DNA of 34,761 nucleotides, from NCBI GenBank assembly GCA_020428905.1, contig JAGQLY010000007.1, positions 1 through 34,761 of the forward strand, in the 5' to 3' direction. This DNA is from Candidatus Kaiserbacteria bacterium. GTDB lineage: Bacteria > Patescibacteriota > Minisyncoccia > Phycocordibacterales > UBA918. Numbering within the stretch: position 1 is the first letter of the stretch; each line of letters opens with the position of its first letter. The translations under genes and the position numbers were made by a program. Below are positions 15,592 to 21,574 of the stretch, in pieces. Below the pieces are notes generated by a model, which saw only the letters and a program-made list of their open reading frames with translations, was not told the origin of the DNA and did no database searches.

Positions 15592-15615
15592 CCCCGCGGC
15601 TCTGCCGCGGGGTTT
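15592..15615 (+). terminator. Intrinsic terminator after the 277-aa gene
   Basis: A perfect 9-bp stem CCCCGCGGC (15592-15600) and GCCGCGGGG (15604-15612) with loop TCT, followed by TTT. A second small hairpin TTTCCG-CTT-CGGAAA (15613-15627) follows at once. Confidence 0.8.
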
Positions 15616-15629
15616 CCGCTTCGGAAAGC

Positions 15630-15650
15630 TTGAAAACCTAAGGTTTTCAA
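15630..15650. mobile_element. Probable IS200/IS605 left-end hairpin
   Basis: A perfect 9-bp stem TTGAAAACC/GGTTTTCAA with a TAA loop, 14 nt upstream of a TnpA-like start. Subterminal hairpins just before tnpA are the recognition structure of the IS200/IS605 Y1 transposases. No matching right end is present. Confidence 0.6.
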
Positions 15651-15663
15651 ATATGCTTGGGGT

Positions 15664-15837
15664 ATGAGCATAGTTAAAAGTAACCACTGCGTATACGATA
15701 CCCACTATCACACAGTCTTTCCCGTCAAATATCGTAAAGCGCTATTAGAACCACATATCACGAAAGCAATTAGAGAAATTGCTAGCGAGATCACAGAACG
15801 TTACGACATCTGGTTTGAACAACTAGGTACCATATAG
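15664..15837 (+). pseudogene. tnpA: IS200-type TnpA transposase, N-terminal fragment
   Basis: 57 codons beginning MSIVKSNHCVYDTHYHTVF with PVKYRKALL and ending WFEQLGTI. This matches the first third of Y1 HUH transposases (H.VF..KYR motif, then the E.lGt segment that normally runs into the DHVHFL HUH motif). The frame leaves homology after EQLGT and stops two codons later, so the HUH His pair and the catalytic Tyr are both missing. The break point (near 15828) is also where the opposing kinase gene loses its C-terminus. The element is dead. Confidence 0.8.
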
Positions 15838-16118
15838 CCAGCTTTCTCAGCAGACTCGACATACCGCTTGAAGTGCCACGGCTGGGTATTGGTGTTGTCG
15901 CAAATGACAACCTCAAATCCAGCAATGACGCTCTCACAGAATGCTTTATGGTTTGCGTCGTGATGTTCACGCAATTTTTCAGGGTCAAAGCGATATTCGC
16001 CATCGACCATGAAGTAATCATCTGTGGAGTGGATGACACCGTTCTCGCCAGCAAGCCGACGAGCAATAGTGCTTTTCCCACTTCCAGGGACGCCACGCAT
16101 GATGTAGGCGATTTTCAT
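15801..16118 (-). pseudogene. P-loop kinase/ATPase (N4BP2-like), 3' end replaced by transposase DNA
   Basis: From ATG 16118, preceded by GGAGGT 4-6 nt upstream (the TTG at 16130 is not needed). MKIAYIMRGVPGSGKSTIA holds a Walker A at residues 9-17. IHSTDDYFMVDGEYRFDP and CDNTNTQPWHFKRYVESA are the substrate-side motifs of the AAA_33/polynucleotide-kinase-like family that resembles the N4BP2 N-terminal ATPase. After EKAGYMV (near 15832) the frame runs antisense through the IS200 fragment and ends in PSCSNQMS. The loss is probably the last few tens of residues, so some activity might survive, but it is best read as a broken gene. Transcription comes from promoter copy 2 at 16150-16179. Confidence 0.75.
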
Positions 16119-16149
16119 TTTGACCTCCAAGGAACATTGATTTGAAAAT

Positions 16150-16188
16150 ATAATAACAACAGTATTTTAACTGCGTCAAGTAATGCTC
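16150..16188 (-). promoter_or_regulatory. Promoter with embedded dyad, copy 2
   Basis: Minus strand: -35 TTGACG (16174-16179), 18-nt spacer, -10 TATTAT (16150-16155). The spacer holds CAGTTAAAATACTG. It is a near copy of 13373-13410; the 19 nt at 13392-13410 are identical to 16170-16188. It lies 32 nt before the kinase start, with the Shine-Dalgarno between. Confidence 0.65.
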
Positions 16189-16260
16189 AGCCATCTGGAT
16201 GCATTTCGAACAATGAATTGGAAGGAAGTTGAGTATCTTCTTAATATGAGTGAATTAACA

Positions 16261-17136
16261 CTAGCTAGATTTAGTTGAAACTAACTTTCTTATTGCTGGT
16301 TCCTGCATAAAAGCATGGCTTGCCCCGAAAACAATAAATGGGCGTTTATAGGTCTCTAGCACCTCTGACAATCTCTGAATCATGTGTTGGTCCCTAAATC
16401 GACTACATGCCCTAGACACACGATTGATAACTCCTTGCAAGTCTTTAGCTTCCTCCCATGGTATGGGGTCTGTTTTGTCGTGGTAGTAACCTTCATTTTC
16501 AAGATTTATATCTTCTCCCCACAACTCTTCACCAATCTTTACTGCATGATCAAATGAAAAGTCATAGTCATCCCATCCTGAATCTTCAGCAAGGCCTCGT
16601 AGATGTGGTTCTACATAATCCTTTATGTCTGGTTTGTTTGGTTGTCTATGCCACTGGGGTATGAGTCGATAAAAGTAATAAGCAAATATTTCATCTCTGC
16701 TGAATCCCTGTGATTCAAGAGCGTCGATTTCATCTTTCGGTTTTGGCTCTGGGGAGATGAAATCAATTTTCTCATCAGCGGCAAGTTTCAATACAAAACC
16801 AGATTCTCCAGACATATCAATAGCATCTTCTTTGGAGTGATCACGAAGCCGCTGTGCCTTTTGCTCCTTTCTCTCCTCAAGAGAGCCCATCCCTTCAACT
16901 AGCACAATATCTGCATTGAATGATTTAAATCTTTCCTCGATTTCATCAAACATTGGGTCTTCGGGTGTGCTGGAATGGTTTGCTCCAAAGTACAGAATAT
17001 CTACATCTCCTTCGGAAACCTCGTAAACGTAAGGAGTATCATGTCTTGATTCTGCATATTCTTCTGCAGTCATAACTAAATCTGCAGGATTTTGAATATT
17101 TTCTTTTGACTGATTGCCAACTTCTATACCTTTCAT
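16261..17136 (-). CDS. TraB/ChaN-superfamily-like protein
   Basis: 291 residues, soluble, acidic. YFGANHSSTPEDPMFDEIE near residue 50 and DIVLVEGMGS follow the pattern G..H....D....I......PD.vlvEg. The C-terminus has a RDQHMI segment and PFIVFGASHAFM, the closing R.D..M and G..H motifs of the TraB/PrgY/GumN/ChaN (EreA-related) fold, which includes metal- or haem-linked hydrolases and pheromone-shutdown proteins. The middle third is lineage-specific. A TATACT -10 (17144-17149) is 7 nt before the ATG, so it is leaderless. It lies between the accessory island and tRNA-Asn. The superfamily call is moderate; the substrate is unknown. Confidence 0.6.
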   Translation of the reverse strand: MKGIEVGNQSKENIQNPADLVMTAEEYAESRHDTPYVYEVSEGDVDILYFGANHSSTPEDPMFDEIEERFKSFNADIVLVEGMGSLEERKEQKAQRLRDHSKEDAIDMSGESGFVLKLAADEKIDFISPEPKPKDEIDALESQGFSRDEIFAYYFYRLIPQWHRQPNKPDIKDYVEPHLRGLAEDSGWDDYDFSFDHAVKIGEELWGEDINLENEGYYHDKTDPIPWEEAKDLQGVINRVSRACSRFRDQHMIQRLSEVLETYKRPFIVFGASHAFMQEPAIRKLVSTKSS

Positions 17137-17197
17137 GATTAGAAGTATATCAAAAGAAAAGCCAAGCGATTTCTCACTTGACTATTCTTTACAAAAG

Positions 17198-17270
17198 CTC
17201 CGCGGACAGGACTCGAACCTGTGACCAATCGATTAACAGTCGACCGCTCTACCAACTGAGCTACCGCGGA
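17198..17270 (-). tRNA. tRNA-Asn (anticodon GTT)
   Basis: A 73-nt cloverleaf on the minus strand. The acceptor stem TCCGCGG pairs with CCGCGGA, discriminator G. The D arm is GCTC..GAGC, the anticodon stem-loop is CGACTGTTAATCG with GTT, and the T arm is CACAGGTTCGAGTCCTGTC-like with TTCGAGT. CCA is not encoded. All invariant positions appear intact. Confidence 0.95.
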
Positions 17271-17409
17271 ATGGTGTTTTTATTCCCAGTATTTCAATAG
17301 ATGGTGTGAGATCTTCTGTGAGCGGCCGACGAGTCGACCTCCCTACAGGAGCTGTCAGCTCATTGGGTCTTTTGTTTTGTAAACTCACAAAAGTCCTCAC
17401 TGAGCCTTG

Positions 17410-17463
17410 CAAAAGCTACGCGCCCTCGCTTTCTCACTCCACCAACTGAGCTACCGCGGAATG
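17410..17463 (-). pseudogene. Decayed tRNA-Asn copy with internal deletion
   Basis: On the plus strand 17437-17463 repeats the 5' half of the intact tRNA-Asn (acceptor strand and D arm) plus flank over 27 nt with one mismatch. Downstream on the minus strand, GCGTAGCTTTTGCAAGG resembles the 3' end and flank of the intact gene (GCGGAGCTTTTGTAAAG). Anticodon and T arms are missing. It looks like a tandem tRNA duplicate that lost its middle. The ~140 nt between the copies holds only a GAGCTG-T-CAGCTC dyad at 17349-17361. Confidence 0.6.
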
Positions 17464-17518
17464 TGAGAGCATTGTACAGAAAAATCAGGGTTTTTCAACG
17501 TGGTATACTGCATATACT

Positions 17519-18112
17519 ATGAGAAATGCCTATGCGCTTCTTGGGGCCATATTCCTTCTTGTTTTTGCTGGGGCATATGTGGCGTTTGATCGAGCACACG
17601 CACCGACGACTGAAGGGGACTTACCAGACACTAACACGCACACAATTATGACTCTTACTTCGCCCGCATTTGAAGAGGGGGGCATCATTCCATCAAAATA
17701 CACCTGTGACGGCGACAACGTGAACCCGGAACTACATGTTGCCGGTGTGCCCGAGGGTGCTGCATCACTTGTGTTGGTTATGGATGATCCGGATATTCCT
17801 GATGCAGTCAAAGAACGTTTGGGTACAGAAAAATTTGACCACTGGGTGCTCTATAACATCCCGGCGGACACGAGTGTTATTGCAGAAAATACGTCAGTGG
17901 GGAATGAGGGTCTCACATCACGCGGCGAGACGGGGTACGTCGGTTCGTGTCCGCCGGATGGAGAACACCGGTACATCTTTCGCCTCTATGCACTCTCGGG
18001 CACACTCAACTTCCTTGTGGCACCGACGCTTGATGAGGTCGAGACTGCAGCAGCCAGTATGGCACTAGAGAGCACGACACTCACCGGCCGTTATAGTAGG
18101 GTGCAGGAGTAG
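17519..18112 (+). CDS. YbhB/YbcL-like (PEBP, Raf-kinase-inhibitor-like) exported protein
   Basis: 197 residues. The first ~27 (MRNAYALLGAIFLLVFAGAY) form a signal peptide or anchor. The rest is a PEBP domain: LTSPAFEEGGIIPSKYTCDG, NPELHVAGVPEGAASLVLVMDDPD, FDHWVLYNIPAD, then GYVGSCPPDGEHRYIFRLYAL. The ligand-pocket residues D-P-D, H (DHW) and the PP.G.HRY motif are all present. The family binds phospholipids or anions; its bacterial role is unclear. TATACT at 17504-17509 lies 9 nt before the ATG with no Shine-Dalgarno. It forms an operon with the DUF167 gene 2 nt downstream and probably hpf. Confidence 0.9.
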   Translation: MRNAYALLGAIFLLVFAGAYVAFDRAHAPTTEGDLPDTNTHTIMTLTSPAFEEGGIIPSKYTCDGDNVNPELHVAGVPEGAASLVLVMDDPDIPDAVKERLGTEKFDHWVLYNIPADTSVIAENTSVGNEGLTSRGETGYVGSCPPDGEHRYIFRLYALSGTLNFLVAPTLDEVETAAASMALESTTLTGRYSRVQE

Positions 18113-18114
18113 GT

Positions 18115-18342
18115 ATGTTTGTCCGTGTCCATGTTACTCCTGGTGCACGCAAGGAACGTTTTCTGAAGGTTTCCAACACAGAGTACCACGTAGCGGTGAG
18201 AGAGCCGGCCGAGCGCAATCTTGCTAATATGCGAGTGCGAATATTGCTCGCGGAGATATTTTCTGTTAGCGTGTCCAATGTACGCCTACTGACAGGACAT
18301 CGATCTTCCTCTAAAATGTTCAGTATTGATATATCAGTATAA
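18115..18342 (+). CDS. DUF167 (YggU-like) protein
   Basis: 75 residues. VHVTPGARKERF, then V.V.EPAERNLAN..V...LAE.FSV, then VRLLTGHRSSSKMFSID give the complete small alpha/beta pattern of DUF167 (VTPgAr.....G....V.v.apPveGkAN..l...La..l.v....v.i..G..sr.K). The fold is known from YggU; the function is not. It starts 2 nt after the PEBP stop. The -10 box of hpf overlaps its stop codon. Confidence 0.85.
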   Translation: MFVRVHVTPGARKERFLKVSNTEYHVAVREPAERNLANMRVRILLAEIFSVSVSNVRLLTGHRSSSKMFSIDISV

Positions 18343-18343
18343 T
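18338..18343 (+). promoter_or_regulatory. -10 box of hpf
   Basis: A perfect TATAAT overlapping the DUF167 stop codon, 12 nt before the hpf ATG at 18356. No good -35 is seen. Confidence 0.5.
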
Positions 18344-18355
18344 TTATGTGCACGT

Positions 18356-18727
18356 ATGGCATTTCCATCAATCAGTCTCAAATCAACTAATATCGAACTC
18401 ACCCCCGATCAACGTGCGTTGGTCGATGAAAAGCTTTCACACCTCGATAAATTTTTGCCGGAAGGTGAGACAGATGTGCGTTGTGATGTTGAGGTAGAGA
18501 AGATTGCAGAACATCAGTCGGGTAAAATTTACCGTGTGGAAGTCAATCTCTTCATCGCTGGAAAATTGTATCGTGCAGAAGCGACCGAAGAGCAGGTCGA
18601 GAAGGCAATTGATGTGGTGCGCAACGAAGTGAAGCGCGAAGTGAAGCGTGCGCACAACAAAGCACAGAGCCTCTTTCGTCGTGGCGGACAGAAGATCAAG
18701 GAGATGCTCCGCTTTGAGAGGGAATAG
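18356..18727 (+). CDS. hpf: Ribosome hibernation promoting factor (short HPF/RaiA type)
   Basis: 123 residues from ATG 18356; the earlier in-frame start at 18326 precedes the TATAAT box and is rejected. The protein reads ISLKSTNIELTPDQRALVDEKL.HLDKFL, then DVRCDVEVEKI..H..GKIYRVEVNL.I.GK..RAEA, then AIDVVRNEVKREVKR. This is the S30AE domain that occupies the 30S decoding channel in resting ribosomes. It lacks the C-terminal dimerisation domain of long HPF, so it would act like short HPF or RaiA. The basic C-terminal tail is typical. A very strong terminator follows at 18735. Confidence 0.9.
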   Translation: MAFPSISLKSTNIELTPDQRALVDEKLSHLDKFLPEGETDVRCDVEVEKIAEHQSGKIYRVEVNLFIAGKLYRAEATEEQVEKAIDVVRNEVKREVKRAHNKAQSLFRRGGQKIKEMLRFERE

Positions 18728-18734
18728 TTGATAC

Positions 18735-18774
18735 GGAAAGCCCGCGCGCCAAGGGCGCGCGGGCTTTCCTTTTT
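18735..18774 (+). terminator. Strong intrinsic terminator after hpf
   Basis: A perfect 16-bp stem (18735-18750 with 18754-18769), 3-nt loop AAG, followed by TTTTT. It is the longest perfect terminator stem in the window and separates hpf from pyk. Confidence 0.95.
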
Positions 18775-18795
18775 GCAAACACAGTAACACACACT

Positions 18796-20229
18796 ATGGA
18801 TACGAAAAAGAAAACAAAAATAGTCGCAACCATCGGCCCGGCAAGTAGTAGTTCGGATACACTCGTACGTCTTATTAAGAGTGGTATGAATGTTGCACGG
18901 GTAAACTTTTCTCACGGCGATCATACAGAACATCAATCAAAAATACACACTATCCGTAGTGCTGCACGTCGCGTCGGGGCACCAGTAGCACTCCTTGCTG
19001 ACCTTGCGGGCCCTAAGATTCGTACTGGTGATTTTAAAACAGGTCATGTCACTCTCAAGAAAGGCAAGAGGGTGGTCCTCACTACCGCCAAGTGTCTGGG
19101 GACAGCCGAGCGTATGTACGTAAACTATCCTAAATTTGCTGATGAAGTGAAGAAAGGTAACCATATCTTGCTTGATGACGGAAAGGTGCGGCTTGAGGTC
19201 GTAGCAGTATCGGGGGCAGATGTCACATGTATGGTGCGTATTGGTGGCACAATTGCGTCACGGAGAGGAGTGAATGTTCCGGGAGCGTATCTCTCCATTC
19301 CGTCACTTACTGCAAAGGATAAAAAGGATCTTGACTTCATCGCACAAAACAATTTCGCCTATGTGGCACTTTCATTTGTGCGCCGTGCACAAGATATCGA
19401 ACGGTTGCGCCGAGAGCTCGAGGCGCGCAAGTCACGTGCACATATTGTTGCCAAAATAGAGACCCTCGAAGCGGTTGAGAACCTTCCCGCAATCGTAGAG
19501 GCGACAGACGCAGTCATGGTGGCGCGCGGTGACCTTGCCATTGAGGTTAATCATGAAGATGTGCCGCTTCTCCAGAAGCGTATTACTCGTATGTGTAACG
19601 CGTCGGGGAAGCCGGTTATTATTGCGACCCAGATGTTGGAGTCCATGATTACCGCAGCGGTTCCAACACGCGCCGAGGTGAGCGATGTTGCCAATGCTAT
19701 CTATGACGGTGCTGACGCGGTGATGCTTTCGGGAGAAACCGCACTCGGTGAATATCCGGTGGAGGCGGTTGAGTACATGACCCGTGTCGCACAAAAGATA
19801 GAGAACGAATGCACTCATAAAAATCTTGGTGCTGTACTGCAGCCGCGGTCCGAGAGTATTGATATTTATCACACCGTTGATGCAGTGAGTACATCGGTAG
19901 TGAAGATTGCCGAAATGGTAGATGCGAAGGCGATTATTGCCCTCACCGAATCGGGCTTTACGGCGCGTATGGTGTCGCGTTGGCGACCTGAGCAGCCGGT
20001 GTTGGTGATGACGCACGACGATACGGTAGTGCTACAGTCCGCATTGCTCTTTGGTTGTCGTCCAGAAAAGATTCGAAAGTTCACCCACCTGTATCAGGTA
20101 GTTGATACGGTGAAGAAGACGGTACGTGATCTTAAGCTTGCCAAGAAAGATGATAAGGTGGTGATTGCTGCCGGTATTCCGTTTGGGAAGGTGGGTGGCA
20201 CGAACATGGTGCATGTGTTGAAGTTGTAG
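18796..20229 (+). CDS. pyk: Pyruvate kinase
   Basis: 477 residues, the normal length. It transfers phosphate from PEP to ADP in the last step of glycolysis. TKIVATIGPAS and ARVNFSHG are the N-terminal substrate motifs. DLAGPKIRTG contributes to the active site. HIVAKIETLEAVENL carries the K.E catalytic and metal residues, followed by VMVARGDLAIEV and GKPVIIATQMLESMI. The C-terminal regulatory domain (about 355-477) is complete. It begins 22 nt after the hpf terminator with no clear Shine-Dalgarno. Its 3' side faces two minus-strand RNA candidates. The first plus-strand hairpin with a T-run is at 20472-20500, so pyk mRNA may run antisense through RNA 2. Confidence 0.97.
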   Translation: MDTKKKTKIVATIGPASSSSDTLVRLIKSGMNVARVNFSHGDHTEHQSKIHTIRSAARRVGAPVALLADLAGPKIRTGDFKTGHVTLKKGKRVVLTTAKCLGTAERMYVNYPKFADEVKKGNHILLDDGKVRLEVVAVSGADVTCMVRIGGTIASRRGVNVPGAYLSIPSLTAKDKKDLDFIAQNNFAYVALSFVRRAQDIERLRRELEARKSRAHIVAKIETLEAVENLPAIVEATDAVMVARGDLAIEVNHEDVPLLQKRITRMCNASGKPVIIATQMLESMITAAVPTRAEVSDVANAIYDGADAVMLSGETALGEYPVEAVEYMTRVAQKIENECTHKNLGAVLQPRSESIDIYHTVDAVSTSVVKIAEMVDAKAIIALTESGFTARMVSRWRPEQPVLVMTHDDTVVLQSALLFGCRPEKIRKFTHLYQVVDTVKKTVRDLKLAKKDDKVVIAAGIPFGKVGGTNMVHVLKL

Positions 20230-20245
20230 TATTGATACTGGCATG

Positions 20246-20281
20246 AAAAAAGCCCGCGAACACATCCGTGTCTCGGGGCTT
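20246..20281 (-). terminator. Terminator of RNA candidate 2
   Basis: Read on the minus strand: AAGCCC..CGA..ACAC-GGAT-GTGT..TCG..GGGCTT, about 13 bp with two bulges, then TTTTTT and C. On the plus strand the T-run is poor, so it serves the minus strand. Confidence 0.8.
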
Positions 20282-20430
20282 CTGGTTTCGCACACAATCC
20301 CTGTGTGGTAGGCGTGGTGGCCACGATTTCCAAGGTGGTGTCAGGCTTGCACCTTGGAATGTGTGGTGGGTCGTCGGTGAAGGACCTCGGACGACCCACC
20401 ACCAGACGATAATACGACCACCACGCCGAT
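20247..20430 (-). ncRNA. Candidate structured RNA 2 (~184 nt)
   Basis: No ORF on the minus strand fits between a TTGCTA-N17-TATAGT promoter and a T6 terminator. A perfect 10-bp stem (20418-20427 with 20311-20320) encloses two perfect hairpins: 12 bp (20390-20401 with 20364-20375) and 10 bp (20350-20359 with 20328-20337). A CACACA/TGTGTG hairpin (20291-20307) and the terminator follow. This is a three-way-junction architecture. It does not match the layouts of 6S RNA, SRP RNA, RNase P RNA or tmRNA that I can recall. It lies directly downstream of RNA candidate 1, on the same strand. Confidence 0.65.
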
Positions 20431-20434
20431 ACAG

Positions 20435-20463
20435 ACTATAGCACGCACCGGAAAATCTAGCAA
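20435..20463 (-). promoter_or_regulatory. Promoter of RNA candidate 2
   Basis: Minus strand: -35 TTGCTA (20458-20463), 17-nt spacer, -10 TATAGT (20435-20440). The first base of the closing stem (20427) is about 8 nt beyond the -10, where transcription should begin. Confidence 0.7.
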
Positions 20464-20470
20464 TAGGCAT

Positions 20471-20662
20471 AAAAAACCCGCGCGGAAGGCGGGTTTTTGT
20501 TTTGACGGCTGTGCGCCGGAGTGGTTTCTTCGAGACATTCCGGGCGCTGATACCCGGAGTTGTTTGGCAGTTCACCACAACCACTCCGGCGCTGCCGGTA
20601 ACGCCCCCCAAGAGACACGGTGGTACTCTACAGCCAGTTCCCATCGGGAGGGGGAGCGTTAC
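20471..20662 (-). ncRNA. Candidate structured RNA 1 (~190 nt)
   Basis: Minus strand, downstream of fmt. A 12-bp stem with one bulge (20650-20662 with 20598-20609) forms the 5' domain. A perfect 14-bp stem (20579-20592 with 20513-20526) forms the 3' domain and encloses a TCCGGG/CCCGGA hairpin (20539-20558). A 10-bp terminator stem with T6 ends it. The 5' domain starts at the expected start site of a TTGACG-N16-TAGCAT promoter. No ORF is convincing. No known RNA family is recognised. It could also be a structured 3' UTR of fmt, but the promoter overlapping the fmt stop argues for a separate unit. Confidence 0.6.
20472..20500. terminator. Bidirectional terminator between the two RNA candidates
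   Basis: A 10-bp stem AAAAACCCGC (20472-20481) and GCGGGTTTTT (20489-20498). It has T-runs on both strands (TTTTTGTTTT on plus, TTTTTT on minus). It ends RNA 1 and probably also pyk transcripts. Confidence 0.85.
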
Positions 20663-20668
20663 AAACCA

Positions 20669-20696
20669 ATGCTACCACCGCCACATCTGGCGTCAA
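20669..20696 (-). promoter_or_regulatory. Promoter of RNA candidate 1, overlapping the fmt stop
   Basis: Minus strand: -35 TTGACG (20691-20696), 16-nt spacer, -10 TAGCAT (20669-20674). The -35 sits on the last codons of fmt. The -10 is only a fair match. Confidence 0.5.
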
Positions 20697-21574
20697 GTGC
20701 TCTTGGGACGAGCCCAGTCTGTGTAGTCCATTTCCTTTTTTCCTTCGGGGATGACTCGGAGAATCTGAAGTGAGCCATCTGTAGCGAGCTCTGCGTTGGT
20801 AATTTTGATGCGTACTTGCCGGGAACCTTTTTCTGTAAAGAAAAAGGTTCCCGGCCATCCGTCGTACGCACGAATCTTAAGAAGATTCTGGTAGGGGTCA
20901 TCGTCCAAATTGATTTCACCGTCAGCACGGGTGATTTTGGCACAGTATGTCGCAGCACCGTGGTCTTGTTCTTGTGGCGCTATGTCGCCACCTATCCAGA
21001 GCGGAATCGTGCGTGCGAGGAGTGCACCGCCGTGGCGTGCAAGGTGTTCGTCGAGTACATTTCCTGGAATGGGCCATTCTGTTTCGGCTATCGCGGCATG
21101 CTCTTGTGCGAGAATGGGTCCATGGTCCATCTCTTCGTCCATAAGCATGATGGTGACGCCGGTGTCCCGGTCGTCGTTAAGGATTGCCGAACGTATCGGA
21201 CTTGCGCCGCGATAGTGGGGGAGGAGGGAGGGGTGCACATTGAGAACACCGTGCGTCGGAATATCTAAAAATGTTTTGGGGACGATCTTGCCATAGGCGG
21301 CAACAATGAACAGATTAAAACCTTCTATGGAGAGACGTTCGGCGAGGCCCGAATCGCGAAGCGATTCGGGCTGCAGTACCGGAATATGTCGCTCTTCTCC
21401 CCACACCTTCACCGGCGGCGGGGTAAGGACATTTTTGCGTCCTTGTGGTGCGTCAGGGTTGGTAACGAGAAGTGCTGGTACAATGCCTGCGTGTTCTAGC
21501 TCCTCAAGTACCCACACAGCTATCTGTGGCGTACCAAAAAACGCTACCTTCAGTGGCTTATGTGTTGTGTTCAT
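20693..21574 (-). CDS. fmt: Methionyl-tRNA formyltransferase
   Basis: 293 residues, slightly shorter than the usual ~310. It formylates initiator Met-tRNA using 10-formyl-THF. KVAFFGTPQIAVWVLEEL opens the Rossmann core. AAYGKIVP and NVHPSLLPHYRGASPI carry the catalytic Asn and His, and TGVTIMLMDEEMDHGPIL the catalytic Asp. A reduced C-terminal OB-like domain with YDGWPGTFF follows. The ATG overlaps the def stop by 4 nt (ATGA), so the two are translationally coupled. Formylation here implies that leaderless mRNAs are started with fMet in the normal way. A perfect 11-bp hairpin lies inside the coding sequence at 21347-21371. Confidence 0.97.
   Translation of the reverse strand: MNTTHKPLKVAFFGTPQIAVWVLEELEHAGIVPALLVTNPDAPQGRKNVLTPPPVKVWGEERHIPVLQPESLRDSGLAERLSIEGFNLFIVAAYGKIVPKTFLDIPTHGVLNVHPSLLPHYRGASPIRSAILNDDRDTGVTIMLMDEEMDHGPILAQEHAAIAETEWPIPGNVLDEHLARHGGALLARTIPLWIGGDIAPQEQDHGAATYCAKITRADGEINLDDDPYQNLLKIRAYDGWPGTFFFTEKGSRQVRIKITNAELATDGSLQILRVIPEGKKEMDYTDWARPKST
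21347..21371. repeat. Perfect 11-bp hairpin inside fmt
   Basis: GCCCGAATCGC (21347-21357), loop GAA, GCGATTCGGGC (21361-21371). Its core TCGCGAAGCGA also occurs in the outer arms of the large palindrome (13832-13842). It encodes part of the SLRDSGLAERLS segment, so it may be a dispersed palindromic motif tolerated in a surface loop. Confidence 0.5.

Noticed and set aside
14710-15711. A 333-codon minus-strand frame opposite the 277-aa gene
   Set aside because: The plus strand has promoter, Shine-Dalgarno and terminator. The minus frame runs through the terminator and the IS200 hairpin.
16183-16278. Plus-strand 31-codon ORF starting inside repeat copy 2
   Set aside because: It also begins ATGCTC within the repeat and shares only a few residues with the copy-1 ORF. 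It overlaps the end of the TraB/ChaN-like gene. Considered as a leader-peptide pair but unsupported.
17271-17409. Hammerhead-type ribozyme or intron between tRNA copies
   Set aside because: No CUGAUGA/GAAA core and no intron-like catalytic core could be found.
20247-20662. 6S, SRP, RNase P RNA or tmRNA
   Set aside because: The conserved core sequences and overall layouts I know for these are not seen in either RNA candidate.
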